A DNA stretch of 64,000 nucleotides from Punica granatum (GCF_007655135.1 NC_045131.1:12446001-12510000), one strand, 5' to 3'. Counted from the stretch's first letter, positions 37,781-49,060 are shown. Notes: generated by a model from the sequence alone, not told the origin. Program-made: numbers and translations.

Positions 37781-38023
37781 TTCCAATGAGACCTCTTGAG
37801 AGTCTTAATGGCATTTCGGCTTCCGATGTATGTTGTCTCGATCCGGTCACAATAGCCGCTTCATAAGGACTAGATTCACTTCCCACAGCAACTATCGTTC
37901 AAGTCCTCTTGTTGAGTTCGTCTCAATCCATCAAGCTTTTCAATGGCTAGAGGTATTCCTAATCTCACTTCCGCATTTAGTACGTGCTCTATGATGTGAA
38001 AAATTATTCGATTTGTACTCACA
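37781..38023 (+). repeat. Truncated 5' LTR of inner copia element
   Basis: The last 130 bases (37892-38023) match 43952-44083 with about five differences. Left of that the match continues to about 37781, but with many indels. The first half of the LTR (its TGTTGGAA start) is missing. It ends ..GTACTCACA just before the primer binding site. Confidence 0.75.
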
Positions 38024-38025
38024 TT

Positions 38026-38038
38026 TGGTATCAGAGCC
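38026..38038 (+). other. Primer binding site of inner copia element (initiator Met tRNA)
   Basis: TGGTATCAGAGCC directly follows the 5' LTR. This is the classic plant copia PBS, complementary to the 3' end of initiator methionine tRNA. Confidence 0.9.
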
Positions 38039-39256
38039 ACTTAGCCTCCGCCTTGATTGGGTTTGATTTTATGAAATTTTGTGCTAGAAGTTATCGCACG
38101 TTCTGTATGTTCTTCATTTTGTGGATCAATATTTAATCCGTTGATTTGGAGACTTGACGAATCTGCGGAGATAAATTGTTCTATGCCCTTATGATATCTT
38201 CATGAATATATAGTGATCGTAGTTTTATAGCTACAATCTAGGGTAATTTTGTGCCTTGAAAATCGTGTGCTGTTATAAATTATATATTCTTCAAACGTGT
38301 TTTCGTGGTTATTGGCACGCATGGCATTAGAAAGAGGAATCTGTCTTTGTGTTAAAGGATTTTCTAGTTGAATTCATGCATCCAAGTAGCCGCATGCTTT
38401 GTTGCCTTCTATGGGAGCATATTAACTCTCCTAGGATTTTATTCATAGAATTAATTTTGGCTCATGAACGAATCTATGACTAGCATGAATTTTGAAACAT
38501 GTGCCAGACCGGTGATTTTTAAATTTGGGGCATGCGTGTTTGTGAGTAAGCTGTGTGGTTAAGCCTTGGTTTTTTTATGGACCAGACTTTGATAATTTTT
38601 ATGCTCGTTAATATTGTGGCTTCTTTCGGATTCTAGGCCATGTTCTTATTTTATGTGGGGCCATGCTTGTCCACTCTTCTACAGATTAAGTGACATGCAT
38701 TATTTGACTTACATATATATATATAAATCCTAGAGTATTGCATGAATGTTTTTGGTGGAGTGGTTTATGTGATTACATTAGTTGTGACTAACGCTCATTG
38801 AGTAATATTTATGAAATTGAGATGTCACATCAGTTATGTAATTTTGACTGATTAGAGAGTAGCCACAACATCTTTGATCATGTTAAATTGCATAAATTAA
38901 GCTTCGTTCACTTCACATATTGGAAAATAACATCTATTGTAATTGATTGCTCCTATATAATAAATTTTACCCCCACAGGAATTTTTATTATATGGACATG
39001 ATTAATTAGAATGGAATAACATATTATATTCATCGACTTGCCCACATGAATAGATGTTTATAATTTTGTTAGTTTCATCATAAGGTTAAATATGAATCTT
39101 GAAATAAAACTGAGCCCACAGGCAGTTTTATTGTTTGTTGCATATTTGTCACTTGATGCATGTTTAAATTAGTATAACATGATTTAGATTGCCTCTTTTA
39201 TGATCATGAACATGTATTTTTATTTAATTTGCAGTTATACAACCCTGTGACTTACT

Positions 39257-39910
39257 TTGATTATAAGTACTGGTGATAATTATAAGGCATGGAGGGAGAG
39301 AATTCTCCTTCATTTGGGATGTCATGACATTGATTACGCCATAAGGAAGGAGGAATCACCTGCTCCTATAGATGCTAGCACTCCGGCTGAGGTTGCGCTT
39401 TATGAACAATGGGAGCGATCTAATTGCTTGAGTATAATGTTCATTAAGACGCAAATCCATATAGCATTCGTGGTTCCATTGGGGAGCGTAACAATGTGAA
39501 GGAATCGCTGAAGGCCATAGATGAGTAGTTTGAGTTTTCAGATAAGGAATTTGCTAGCACTCTTATGACTAATTTATCATCCATGAGGCTCACTAGAGTC
39601 AGAGATGTGCGTGAGCACATCATGTAGATGAGGGATATTACGGCCCAACTCAAGAAACTAGAGGTTGATATGTTCGAGTCCTTCCTGGTGCATTACATTC
39701 TGAACTCTTTGCCGAAGCAGTAGGGGCCTTCAAAATCTCCGATAACCCATAAGGAAAAATGGTCAATTAATGAGCTTTTGACCATATGTGTGCAAGAGGA
39801 AGGGAGGCTACTTGCTGAGATGGATGAGAGCGCACATTTGGCTACGCATGGAAGGAAGAAAAAACAAGCTAAGCTTAATGGAAACGATAAAATGCCCATT
39901 CAAATTTAAG
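39257..39910 (+). pseudogene. Copia gag remnant (inner element)
   Basis: STGDNYKAWRERILLHLGC and the downstream FASTLMTNLSSMRLT, MRDITAQLKKLEVDM and NSLPKQ are typical copia gag (UBN2-like) blocks. Stops interrupt the frame at about 39526 (TAG), 39625 (TAG) and 39721 (TAG). The CCHC zinc knuckle expected near 39890 is missing. Confidence 0.85.
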
Positions 39911-40621
39911 CTGTGGCTTGAGAAGAAAGGTATTTCAATCTCTTTAGTTTGTTATGAATCAAATATTGCAGATATTTGTCCTAACACTTTGTTCTACAAT
40001 CCATATTTTCAATACCTTGTAGGGTTTTCTAAACCAAAGGAAGCCAATGGGCAGTGAGCATAACATTTATACTGGAAATGGAGTGCGCTCACATGTGGAG
40101 GCTATTGGAACATGCTGGTTTATTTTAAGTTCTGGATTTGTGTTGCATTTAGAAAAGACATTTTATGTTCGAAATTTCTCTAGGAATTTGATTTCAGTTT
40201 CCATATTTGTACCTCTTGGATATTCCTTTAAGTTTTCAGATTCGTTATGCGGTTTATTTTACAAATCTGATCTTGTTAGGAATGGTACAATGTCTGATGG
40301 TCTTTTCGGAATTAATTTGCAAGACAATTCCACTTATGATTAAAAGAAGTGTTAAAAATAAAAATTTCTCTATTTTGTGGCATCGATGATTATGACATAT
40401 ATTCATTGACAAGATAAAGAGGTTGGTGAATGAATGAGTACTTGCTACTCTAGATTTCACTGACTTTGAGACATGTATAGACTATATAAAGGAAAAACAT
40501 ACTAACATGCCAAAGAAAGTTGTCAAGAGAAGTTTGGAATTATTGGAGATCATACATACTAATATTTGTAGTCCAGACATGGACTCATGTAGTCAGAAAT
40601 CATTCAATTGATGATTATTCA

Positions 40622-40658
<37 letters not shown>

Positions 40659-41350
40659 TACTTGCTTCATAATAAGAACGAAGCATTGGATGCCTTCAAA
40701 GTTTTTAAGGCAGAACTAAAGAAATAATGTGGAAAGCAAATAAAGATCGTGAGATCGGATAGAGGAGGTGAATATTACAGTAGATACACTGAGGATGGAG
40801 AAGCACATGGACAATTTGCGAAGTTTCTTCAAGAGAATGGGATAGTTGCCCAGTACACTATGCTTGGATCTCCATATCAAAACGGTGTATCAAAGAAAAG
40901 AAACTGAACATTATTAGACATGGTGCGGAGTATGCTTAGTAGCTCCAAGCTTCCCAAATCCTTGTAGACTGAAACTCTTAAGACAATTGTGTATATATTA
41001 AATCGTGGTCCAACTAAGGTTGTTCCCAAAACGCCATTCGAGTTGTGAAAATGTTGGAAATCGAGTTTGAGATATATATACGGGTGTGGGGATGCTCAGC
41101 TGAAATAAGAGTTTATAATCCACAAGAGAAGAAATTGGATTCGAGGATTATATCTGGGTATTTCGTTGGATATGCTGAAAGTATATAGATTTTATTGTTC
41201 GTCTCATATCGCTAGATTTGTGGAGTCTAGAAATGCGAAATTTCTAGAGAATGACTTGATTAGTGGGAGTGATTAGACTTAGAATTCATTTCCTGTGGAT
41301 GATCATGTGAATAAACAAACTCCCATTCCAAGTAGTAGATAGATTGTCAT
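39910..41350 (+). pseudogene. Copia protease/pre-integrase and integrase remnant (inner element)
   Basis: FSRNLISVSIFVPLGYSFKF and LFYKSDLVRNGTMSDGLFG mark the pre-integrase region. KIVRSDRGGEYYSRYTEDG, FAKFLQENGIVAQYTMLGSP and YQNGVSKKRN mark the integrase core (D and E of DDE visible). An AT dinucleotide run (40624-40655) interrupts the sequence between them. Stops at several Gln, Trp and Arg codons. Confidence 0.8.
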
Positions 41351-41529
41351 TCATAATGCAACCCATCATTGAGACTCCACAAATTGTTGATGACGATCCG
41401 GTAGATCCAACAGCTCAACAGTTTCCAGACATTGTTGAGTAGTCTATTGTGGGACACGCCCCTCAGGAGCATGAGTAAACAACCTTAAGATGATCTACTA
41501 GGGAAAGAAAATCAGTAATTCCTAGTGAT

Positions 41530-42340
41530 TATATTGTGTATCTACAGGAATTCGACTACAATATTGGGGTCGAAAATGATCCCGAGACATTTTCACAAGC
41601 CATGAGTTGCAGTGAATCTATATTAAGGTACAATGCCATGAAAGAAGAGATGAATTCTATGACACTAAACAAAGTTTGGAATCTTGTTGAGTTGCTTAAG
41701 GGTTCGAAGGCCATCGGGTGCAAATGGGTCTTTAAAACCAAAAGAGATTCATTAGGCAACGTCGAAAGATATAAAGCAATATTAGCAGCCAAAGGATTTT
41801 TTCATAAGGAAGGAGTCGATTACACGGAGACTTTTTCTCATGTATCTAAGAAAGATTCCTTGCATATCATCATGGCATTGGTTGCACATTTTGACATGGA
41901 ACTGCATCAAATGGATGTGAAAACTACATTTCTCAATAGAGACCGAGCATAGGAGGTTTATATGAAGCAACTTGAATGATCCCTCTCTAGTGACGGTGAG
42001 CATCTAGCGTGCAAGCTTAATAAATCCATATACAGATTGAAACAAGTGGTACCTGAAATTTCATGATGTCATTTCTTCATTTGGTTTTGAAGAGAATATC
42101 ATGGATCAATGTATATACTACAAGATTAATGGGAGTAAAGTTTATTTTCTAATTCTGTATGTGGATGACATATTGCTTGCAACGAATGATCAGGAATTGT
42201 TGTATGAGGTGAAACAATTTCTTTCTAAAAGTTTTGACATGAAGGATATAAGTGAGTCATTTTATTTCATTGGCATTAAGATCCATAGGGAGACCTCGCA
42301 ACATTTTAGGTTTATCTTAGGAAATCTCTATCAATAAAGT
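41530..42340 (+). pseudogene. Copia reverse transcriptase remnant (inner element)
   Basis: Blocks FSQAMSCSESILRYNAMKEE, WNLVELLKGSKAIGCKWVFK and MELHQMDVKTTFLNRD show the RVT_2 domain. YVDDILLATND with the catalytic YVDD is intact at about 42158. Frameshifts and stops fall between 41950 and 42100. Confidence 0.88.
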
Positions 42341-42519
42341 CTTAGAGAAATTCAGGATGAAAGACTATTCACCAAGTATAGCACCCATTGTGAAGGGTGA
42401 CGGGTTCAATTTGAACTAGTGCTCGAATAACAGCCTCGAAATGGAAGCAATGCAGAACATTCCATATGCTTCGGCTGTCGAGAGCCTTATGTACGCTTAG
42501 GTTTGTACAAGTCTTGACA

Positions 42520-43250
42520 TTACATTTGCTGTTGGAATGTTAGGTAAATATCAGAGTAATCCAGGAATGGATCACTGAAGAGCTGCAAAGAAAGTGATGA
42601 GGTACCTTAAGGGGACCAAGGATTACATGCTCATGCACTGACGAATAGAGAACTTGGAGGTGATAGGCTACTTAGATTTAGACTTTGCTCGATGTGTCGA
42701 TTTACGAAAATCGACATTAGGATATGTTTTCCTGCTTGCCAGTGGAGCAATATCTTGGAGGAGTGCCAAGTAGACACTAACTGCTACATCTACCACAGAG
42801 GCCAAGTCCGTATCTTGTTTCGAGGCTACCTGACACGTTGTGTGGTTGAGAAGTTTTATTTCGAGGCTTAGGATTGTGGATTCAATCGCTAGGCCATTGA
42901 AGATATTTTAGTGACAAGTAGACACTAACTGCAACATTTACCACAGAGGCCAGTGGTCCGTATCTTGTTTCGAGGCTATCTGACATTTGTGTCTTGCCAT
43001 CGAGGCTTAGGATTGTGGATTCAATCGCTAGGAACACATTGACTGAATGACAATTCAGTTACAATTTATTTGGCTAAGAACAACAAAAGTGGAAGTCGAA
43101 GCAAGCACATCGACATTAGGTATCTAGCCATAAGGGAACGTGTTAAGGAGAATAAAGTGGTCATTGAACACGTTTGCACTGAATTCATGATTGCTGATCC
43201 TTTAACTAAAGGCGTGCCACCAAAGAGTTTTTATGGATCATGTTGAACGT
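42520..43250 (+). pseudogene. Copia RNase H remnant with internal duplication
   Basis: KKVMRYLKGTKDYMLMH, STLGYVFLLASGAISW, SGSRSKHIDIRYLAIRERV and FMIADPLTKGVPPKSF are standard copia RNase H blocks. A segment of about 120 bp carrying the TSTTEAK motif is present twice (42767-42893 and 42915-43032). Confidence 0.85.
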
Positions 43251-43558
43251 ATGGGACTTGGTTCCATCATGTAATTATGTATAGACTTGTCTGTCTATTT
43301 TGACACTTCTATTTAGTATGTTATTTCTCATTTTGATGTATACATTCGGTTTGAGAATAACAGTTTATGTTGGACCTAGAATGAACATAGGGTTTATTCA
43401 TTAAGTTATTTTTGGTTGAGATGAGATTAAGGAAATGAGACGCATTGTGATACATGGAAGATAATACTCGTATTTAGAGGACTTATCGCTATGATCCTTG
43501 CATTTTGTTTCTTTTATGGATATGGTGCTAAGACTTATTTACAGATCAAGTGGGAGAA

Positions 43559-44083
43559 TGTTGGAATTTTAAAACGTGAGTTATAAAAATAAAATAAAAT
43601 AAGATGAAAATGATAAATATGTTACGTTTTTAATTGATATGGTTTGTAATTCGGTTACATGATGTTTTTTGGTTTTATCCTAATTAATCTCCCATAATTG
43701 CCCATGTCTCCTCTTCCCACAAAATCTACCACTTTATGGTAAGTGGACAGTTACTTGTAATGTTAAAAAGGACTTGTAATGTTAAAAAGGCTAGGGACCC
43801 CAAGCTTGAGGTTAAGATGTTCAAGTGAGACTCTTGAGAGCTTGGAAGAACTTTGGTGTTTCGGCTTCGACTTGCAGGTTTGGTTGTCCCAAGCAGTCAC
43901 TAATTTTAGCCGTTCCAACAAGGTTCTATCGGTCTTCACTTCTCGAAGCGGCTATCGTTCAATTCCTCTTGTTGAGTTCGTCTCAATCCATCAAGCTTTT
44001 CAATGGCTAGAGGTATTCCTAATCTCGCTTCCCCATTTAGTACGTGCTCTGTGATGTGAAAATTTATTCGATTTGTACTCACA
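43559..44083 (+). repeat. 3' LTR of inner copia element
   Basis: 525 bases starting TGTTGGAATTTTAAAA directly after the purine tract AAGTGGGAGAA and ending TTTGTACTCACA. Its 3' quarter is nearly identical to 37892-38023. Confidence 0.85.
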
Positions 44084-44773
44084 CAAACGAGGTTAGAATA
44101 ACAAGAAATTGAAAAAATAAACAACACCAAGTATACGTGATAAAACTCTCAAGACGAGGGAAACATCTATGGACATATTAGTTGCTAGATCGAAAACAAG
44201 AGATTACAACAGAGATCACACTCGTGTTTCCCAGCCCTCGTTACAAGACCTAACCTGAGAAGAGTCTCAAATTCCTTACTAGATGAATCCTAGAGACTCC
44301 AAGAGAATAACGCGAGAACTTCACTAGTGGGTTACACGTGATTCTCACACAACGTATCTTGATACAAGACTCTTACTCCCTGTTTTTAAATAAGACTCAC
44401 ATCCATAGTATTAGATATATATATATTCTAAATATCTCCAATAATATCTTCTAGAATATTTAGTTATGTACAAGATCACCTGCGAAGATTTCTCCTTCGA
44501 ATGGATTCGAAGTTGCAACGAAAATTGCACCAAAACAGAAATTGAATTGCACATGAGGAAATTTCGCTCGACCTCGGGTGCAGTAACACTATTTTCAGTG
44601 TTGTAGTACAAACAACTTATTCAGCTCTATACTTTGTGTGTGACAGCAAGATATGTTTTGTGTTGCAGCACAAACCGCTGAATGCTCCTCCTCATCTTCA
44701 ATCGATCTTTCGTCCACGTTTCTGGTCTTTGGGTCTTCGAGTCTTTCGGGCTCGATGCGGGACACCTCTAACA
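44084..44773 (-). repeat. Second LTR of outer copia element
   Basis: Minus-strand start TGTTAGAGGTGTCCCGC at 44773. It shares with 35985-36695 long stretches such as TCACACAACGTAT, CTTGATACA, CAAACAACTTATTCA and GGTCTTTGGGTCTTCGAGTC. It lacks a recognisable PBS on its inner side because the inner element abuts it directly. Confidence 0.75.
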
Positions 44774-45900
44774 ACTTAAATAATGTTAATGAGAGAATGG
44801 GGATTCAAATCGCCTTTTATTCTCAATAGGAAATTCTGAATTTAATTCATCTCATTAAGACTTCATATACTTTTTTATTTTTATTTTTAATTCAGTAATA
44901 GATATCTTGGGATTCAACGACGAATCAATCTTATCTCAACCAATTCACCTACTTATAACCTAAGAGCATGATAAATGACCCGCGAAATCAAATATTTAAA
45001 AATTACCATCATCTTACATAACATCAACTGCTGTCAAATAATTGAAATCCTCACTCTCAATGGGTTTCTCTTAGCAGAAGGGAACAGCTACCCACAACCA
45101 CACAGCATCCAAGATTTAAATCCACTTGCTCCACTGCATATGAATATATCTCTTTAAATCTCCTAAGATGAGTTCGGATGGCATAAGAATTGAATCGGTC
45201 GGAAGCTAATTGGAACAGCTTTTCCTTAAGAAAGAGAGTGTGTGATATGTTTGCTGCGCTGTTACAAGGATCTCGATGATACTATATTTTCCATGGATAA
45301 TAAGCTTTGAAAGACTACAAATACTTTTGGTAAATAAGTACAAATACCTTGGTTAATTATTATTTTTATTTTTTTCCCCTTTCGGATTGAAGGTATATTT
45401 AATTATTATTTTGAAATAGCTAATCTTTTAAAAGCTTAACTAAGTAAATCTTTGACCCAAGTGATTTCAGGTTTATAAAACCTAATATATGGAATATCAG
45501 TTACAATAAGGGTGCACAAACAAAAAATGAAGTTTAAAAAATTTTGATGGACTCTAATGAATATTATTCTTTCATAAAATAAAAATAACAAATTTACCCA
45601 AAAGTAGTCAGATTTTGAATTAATTTTCTTAGAAATTAAATTGATAATTGCAATGATATATATATTACATGAATTCCTTACTTAACAACTTTTGATATAT
45701 ACTTTTTCATATATTTTTCTATCACAAGTTTGAATTTACCGCATAGTGTTTTACATGCTAAGATAAACTATAAATTCATACCAATTATTATTTCATATTT
45801 AAATTTTTATAATATAATTTTCTTTACAAAAATCGTGCAACGCATGGATCCAATAAACTAATTAACATTATTATTGCATAATGCATGCAATAAAGGGAGC
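44774..45900. other. AT-rich intergenic DNA
   Basis: Nothing recognisable: no domain-bearing frame, no LTR continuation. AT-rich tracts dominate from 45350 to 45850. Confidence 0.5.
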
Positions 45901-45946
45901 AAATCTCTACTGCAGCCCCGGGCGTTATGGCCTATAGTCGTACTAT

Positions 45947-46178
45947 TGGGCCTTAAGTTGCTATGGGCCTGAGGGATGGGTCACGTTCCCATAGCTGTAT
46001 TTGGGTAAATCAGTCTGTTCTGGGCCGAGGCCCAACCCTCATCACAACTCTGATTTATTATTATTATTATTATTATTATCATTTCTCGTTTTCTTTTGCT
46101 GGTTGGAACAAGGCTTGAAAGGTGTCTCTTGAGGTCCATAAAGACAATATTAACTAGGCACCCAGCTTCGATTGGGCC
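45947..46178. promoter_or_regulatory. Orphan cluster of TGGGCC/GGCCCA motifs and a (TTA)n microsatellite
   Basis: TGGGCC or GGCCCA occurs at about 45947, 45964, 46021, 46029 and 46173, resembling the SAC3B site II cluster. A (TTA) run of about eight units lies at 46054-46079. No gene starts within 1 kb on either side. Confidence 0.5.
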
Positions 46179-46772
46179 TAAAATTCGGCTCCATCAGAAA
46201 TTTTCTTTTCGAGCTTCTTTTCTTATTTAATTTTTATTAATAAAACAGAAAAAATAAATAAAATTTTGTCTGTATACCTGTTTTATTTTATTAGAAAATT
46301 AAAAATTTAGAAGGTAAATAGATTATTAAATTTATAAAAAAGAAAAGAAGAATCCATTCCATTATTTTTTCAAGCTTAAATTCTCTTATTGCCTTTTATA
46401 TAAAAATAACATGAACAAAGAAACCGATGAATCGGTCAATTTCTTTGCCTCCTGTGCTCTTTTTCCTTTATATATATATATATATTGCTTTTGAACAAAT
46501 TTTCTCATCACATCTTGGTTAATTTATTGAGATCGAAATCACTATTCTTATTACGTTATTATTTTCTGATTTTAAGATAACCTTTCCATTAGAGTATACA
46601 AGTATATAATATCCGGTACTGATAGGTTGTATAACAGGCACGAATATGTAATTTCCTTTGTTACTTGTATCACCACATCAATCACACGTGAGATTGGGCT
46701 CATCTCCAACCTAAAAGGTCAAACTAATATGTTATAATACTCAATCTCTTATAAACTTATGATTTTATTTTT

Positions 46773-47046
46773 CATTTCTTCGTGTGAGATTCAACTCTCA
46801 ATACCCACGCTCACATGATAGCATGTGATCCAATCATATGCCACGTACCCTTAAATACTCGCTCTCAACAGCTGATCACGAGCTGACATCCTTTTCCGTG
46901 CTTGGCGAGGGGAATCTGGTATTCTATTTCATTTCTTAGTGTAGGATTCAACTCTCAACACCTGCGCTCACGTGGCAACATATGATCTAATCATGTGCTA
47001 TGTAACCTTAAATATCCTCTCTCAACAACTAATCAGGAGCTAACAA
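46773..47046. repeat. Tandem duplication of about 160 bp spacing
   Basis: ATTTCTT.GTGT(G)AGATTCAACTCTCAA.ACC begins near 46773 and again at 46931. Both copies continue with GCTCACATG/GCTCACGTGG, GATC(C/T)AATCAT and CTCTCAACA. A further short duplication (AAAGAGACATTAGACTT) occurs at about 47064 and 47101. Confidence 0.75.
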
Positions 47047-48244
47047 CACTTTGACTGCCATCACAAAGAGACATTAGACTTGATGTGGTGTGGAACCTTT
47101 GACAAAGAGACATTAGACTTAGCGTGGTGTGGGCTCACACGAGATCGCAGAAGCATAACTCACTCTAGTATCACTTGTTGGAAATTCCACTAGGCCTATG
47201 ACGACTTGGGTCCATATGCAACCAAAAGTTTAAACTGATAGGTTGCTTTCATATTTTCAATGTGAGACAATATGACATTCCACCTTCCCTTAACCAACCC
47301 ACCCTTACCACGCGTTCCTCCGCCAACCTACTACACTCGTTAAGGACATGCCTTTTTTTTTTCCCCCCGATAAACTTGCGGATGGGCTCAAGTCCTCATA
47401 GGCCTCTTATAACCTTAATATTAGAGTAATTTCCTTTCCAAAATTTTGGAGGGAGATTACTTTGTATAATTAAAGTGCGAACCGTCTCAATCATATAACA
47501 ATGTTTTCTTTCAGCGACTGCATTTTGTTGTAGGGTATGAGGACAAGACATTTGTAATGAAATTCCCGTATCTTGAAACAATTTTATGAAGTTAGAATTA
47601 TTAAATTTCTTTCCTCCATCGCATTGAAAAAGCTTGATTTTGTTTCCCAAAATGTTTTCAACATTTGTCTTAAATGCACAAAAAACTTGAAAAGTATCAG
47701 ATTTACGTACTAAAGGAAACAACCGTGAATATCTCGAGAAATCATCTACAGATATAAATGTAATAATGAAAGCACAAATTGGAAGGCATGGAAGATTGCC
47801 ATAAATCTGCATGAGTCAGTTCCAATGGAAATTATTAATTATGTTCCTCGTTAGTAAAGGGAAGTCGGTGAGACTTTCTTAAACCACATGAAATATAGAA
47901 ATCCTTTGAAGTAGATAAAGACAAAATTTAATTCCAAAGTGCTCGATTGAGGATGTCCCAGCATGCGATGGCAAAGAGTGGACTTCGGGAAGTGTGCAAC
48001 CATGGCCCTCTAATTTTGAAGGGGAAGGGGGATAAAGTTATCAATTAGAAAGGCAGTAAAGCGGAGCCTTCCCGGTATGGTTGTCCTTAATGAAAGCACC
48101 AGGGTCAGTGAAAATGACATGGCGATTATTCTCATGACAAAGCTTATGGATTGACACGAAATTGCATGCAAGATAGGAAACATGCAAAAGTTTATTTAAC
48201 TGTAGAGATGATGATGATGGAATTGTCTGAGAATTCAAAATTTT

Positions 48245-48357
48245 TTGAATTACAAAGGAGATATAAGACATAGTATAATGAAAAATAAATTCTAAATAAC
48301 TAATAAAGGGATACGAGTAATCTTACAAAATATCGAACCTGCGACCTTTAAATTAAT
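48245..48357 (-). mobile_element. SINE family S2, copy 3, inside copia remnant
   Basis: Minus-strand reading AAGGTCGCAGGTTCGATATT (box B GGTTCGATATT), then TATCCCTTTATTAGTTATTT and TTATACTATGTCTTATATC. It matches copies at 2780 and 31741. It is truncated at its 5' side compared with those. Confidence 0.75.
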
Positions 48358-49019
48358 AGAACCCCTTCACCAAGAATGACTTTTGTGGAACCAAAATGAG
48401 AGGAAGGATTTTGTAGGACACCTTTCAATACCACCATGTGTGAGAAAGCACCCGAGTCCATATAAGTTTCTAAAGGGCCATCGCCTAGGGACATTGCAGC
48501 CAAGGACTTTGGAAGCTTTTGAGAAATAGAATAGTTATAAAATTGCATGCACTGAATAGCGAAATGACCAGGAGAATTACAGAGCTGACAAATAACGGTG
48601 ATAGGACCCGAAACTAAGACCCTGTCATTAACATTTAGAGATCTTACCAAGCCAGGAGTTTGGTTTTGAGAATAATTTTTATTGTACTGACCGTCACGTC
48701 CCCGACCAACATAGCCATGAGGTTGATTTGGTCCATTGTTGCCCCTGCCCAACCCGTTCTGCCAATAGCCATTGCCCCCTCGACCCGTGCGGCCACCCCG
48801 AGACTGCTGGGAAACGTGGCCAGCTCTGCCTCTACGGCTATCACCGCGACCACCACAGTGACCAGTTTTGGATGTTTGTGCCTGATATGCAGTCACCGTG
48901 TTGGTCCGTTGTTCGGATGTGAATTGCCGAAGACGATTTTCCTGATGAGTCAGTTTGGTCCGTAGCTCTTCAAAAGTTATAGGGTCTCGGCCATTTACAA
49001 CAGACGAAATACGTAACAA
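48350..49019 (-). pseudogene. Copia gag-protease fragment (third element)
   Basis: Uninterrupted for about 223 codons: gag C-terminal helix region, an Arg/Gly-rich stretch (RGGRTGRGGNGYWQNG), a CCHC zinc knuckle CQLCNSPGHFAIQC and DSGAFSHM, the retropepsin-like active site. The frame runs into the S2 SINE at its 3' end. The N-terminal half of gag is missing. Confidence 0.85.
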
Positions 49020-49060
49020 AATAAGGTTTATGAATCATCTCAGAAAAGGCAGTGTTAGAA

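Larger units (their letters stand above)
37781..44083 (+). mobile_element. Inner Ty1/copia retrotransposon, complete order but inactivated
   Basis: Order seen: partial 5' LTR, Met-tRNA PBS, gag (39257 on), protease/pre-integrase (about 39960-40340), integrase (40390-41250), reverse transcriptase (41540-42340), RNase H (42530-43240), PPT (AAGTGGGAGAA, 43548-43558) and 3' LTR (43559-44083). The domain order INT before RT defines copia. Numerous in-frame stops and frameshifts make it non-coding today. It is inserted at or beside the end of the outer element's LTR. Confidence 0.9.
35985..44773 (-). mobile_element. Outer Ty1/copia element, interrupted by a second copia
   Basis: Two directly repeated LTRs (35985-36695 and 44084-44773) bracket a minus-strand remnant (36696-37775) plus a complete but decayed plus-strand copia (37781-44083). 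The remnant retains only the gag/protease/pre-integrase part. PBS, gag start and most of pol are missing, apparently lost together with the left part of the inner element's 5' LTR. Confidence 0.7.
47430..49060 (-). mobile_element. Third Ty1/copia remnant (gag, protease, integrase)
   Basis: Minus-strand gag with PITFEELRTKLTHQENRLRQ and an RGG-rich stretch, CCHC knuckle CQLCNSPGHFAIQC, protease site YMDSGAFSHM, pre-integrase block HVSYLACNFVSIHKLCH and integrase blocks ISVDDFSRYSRLFPL, GNKIKLFQCDGGKKFNNSNF, CPHTLQQNAVAERKH. It ends abruptly near 47430. No LTR or RT is found. An S2 SINE (48245-48357) separates protease from pre-integrase. It is a different lineage from the 38-44 kb element. Confidence 0.88.

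Noticed and set aside
37790..37840. Possible CCHC zinc knuckle of the outer copia on the minus strand
   Set aside because: HWKK and AAATGCCATTA look like a knuckle relic, but the same bases align with the inner element's LTR, so the similarity cannot be trusted.
35985..49060. Endogenous pararetrovirus
   Set aside because: Domain order gag-protease-integrase-RT-RNase H, a Met-tRNA PBS and LTRs indicate Ty1/copia; no movement or coat protein signature is present.
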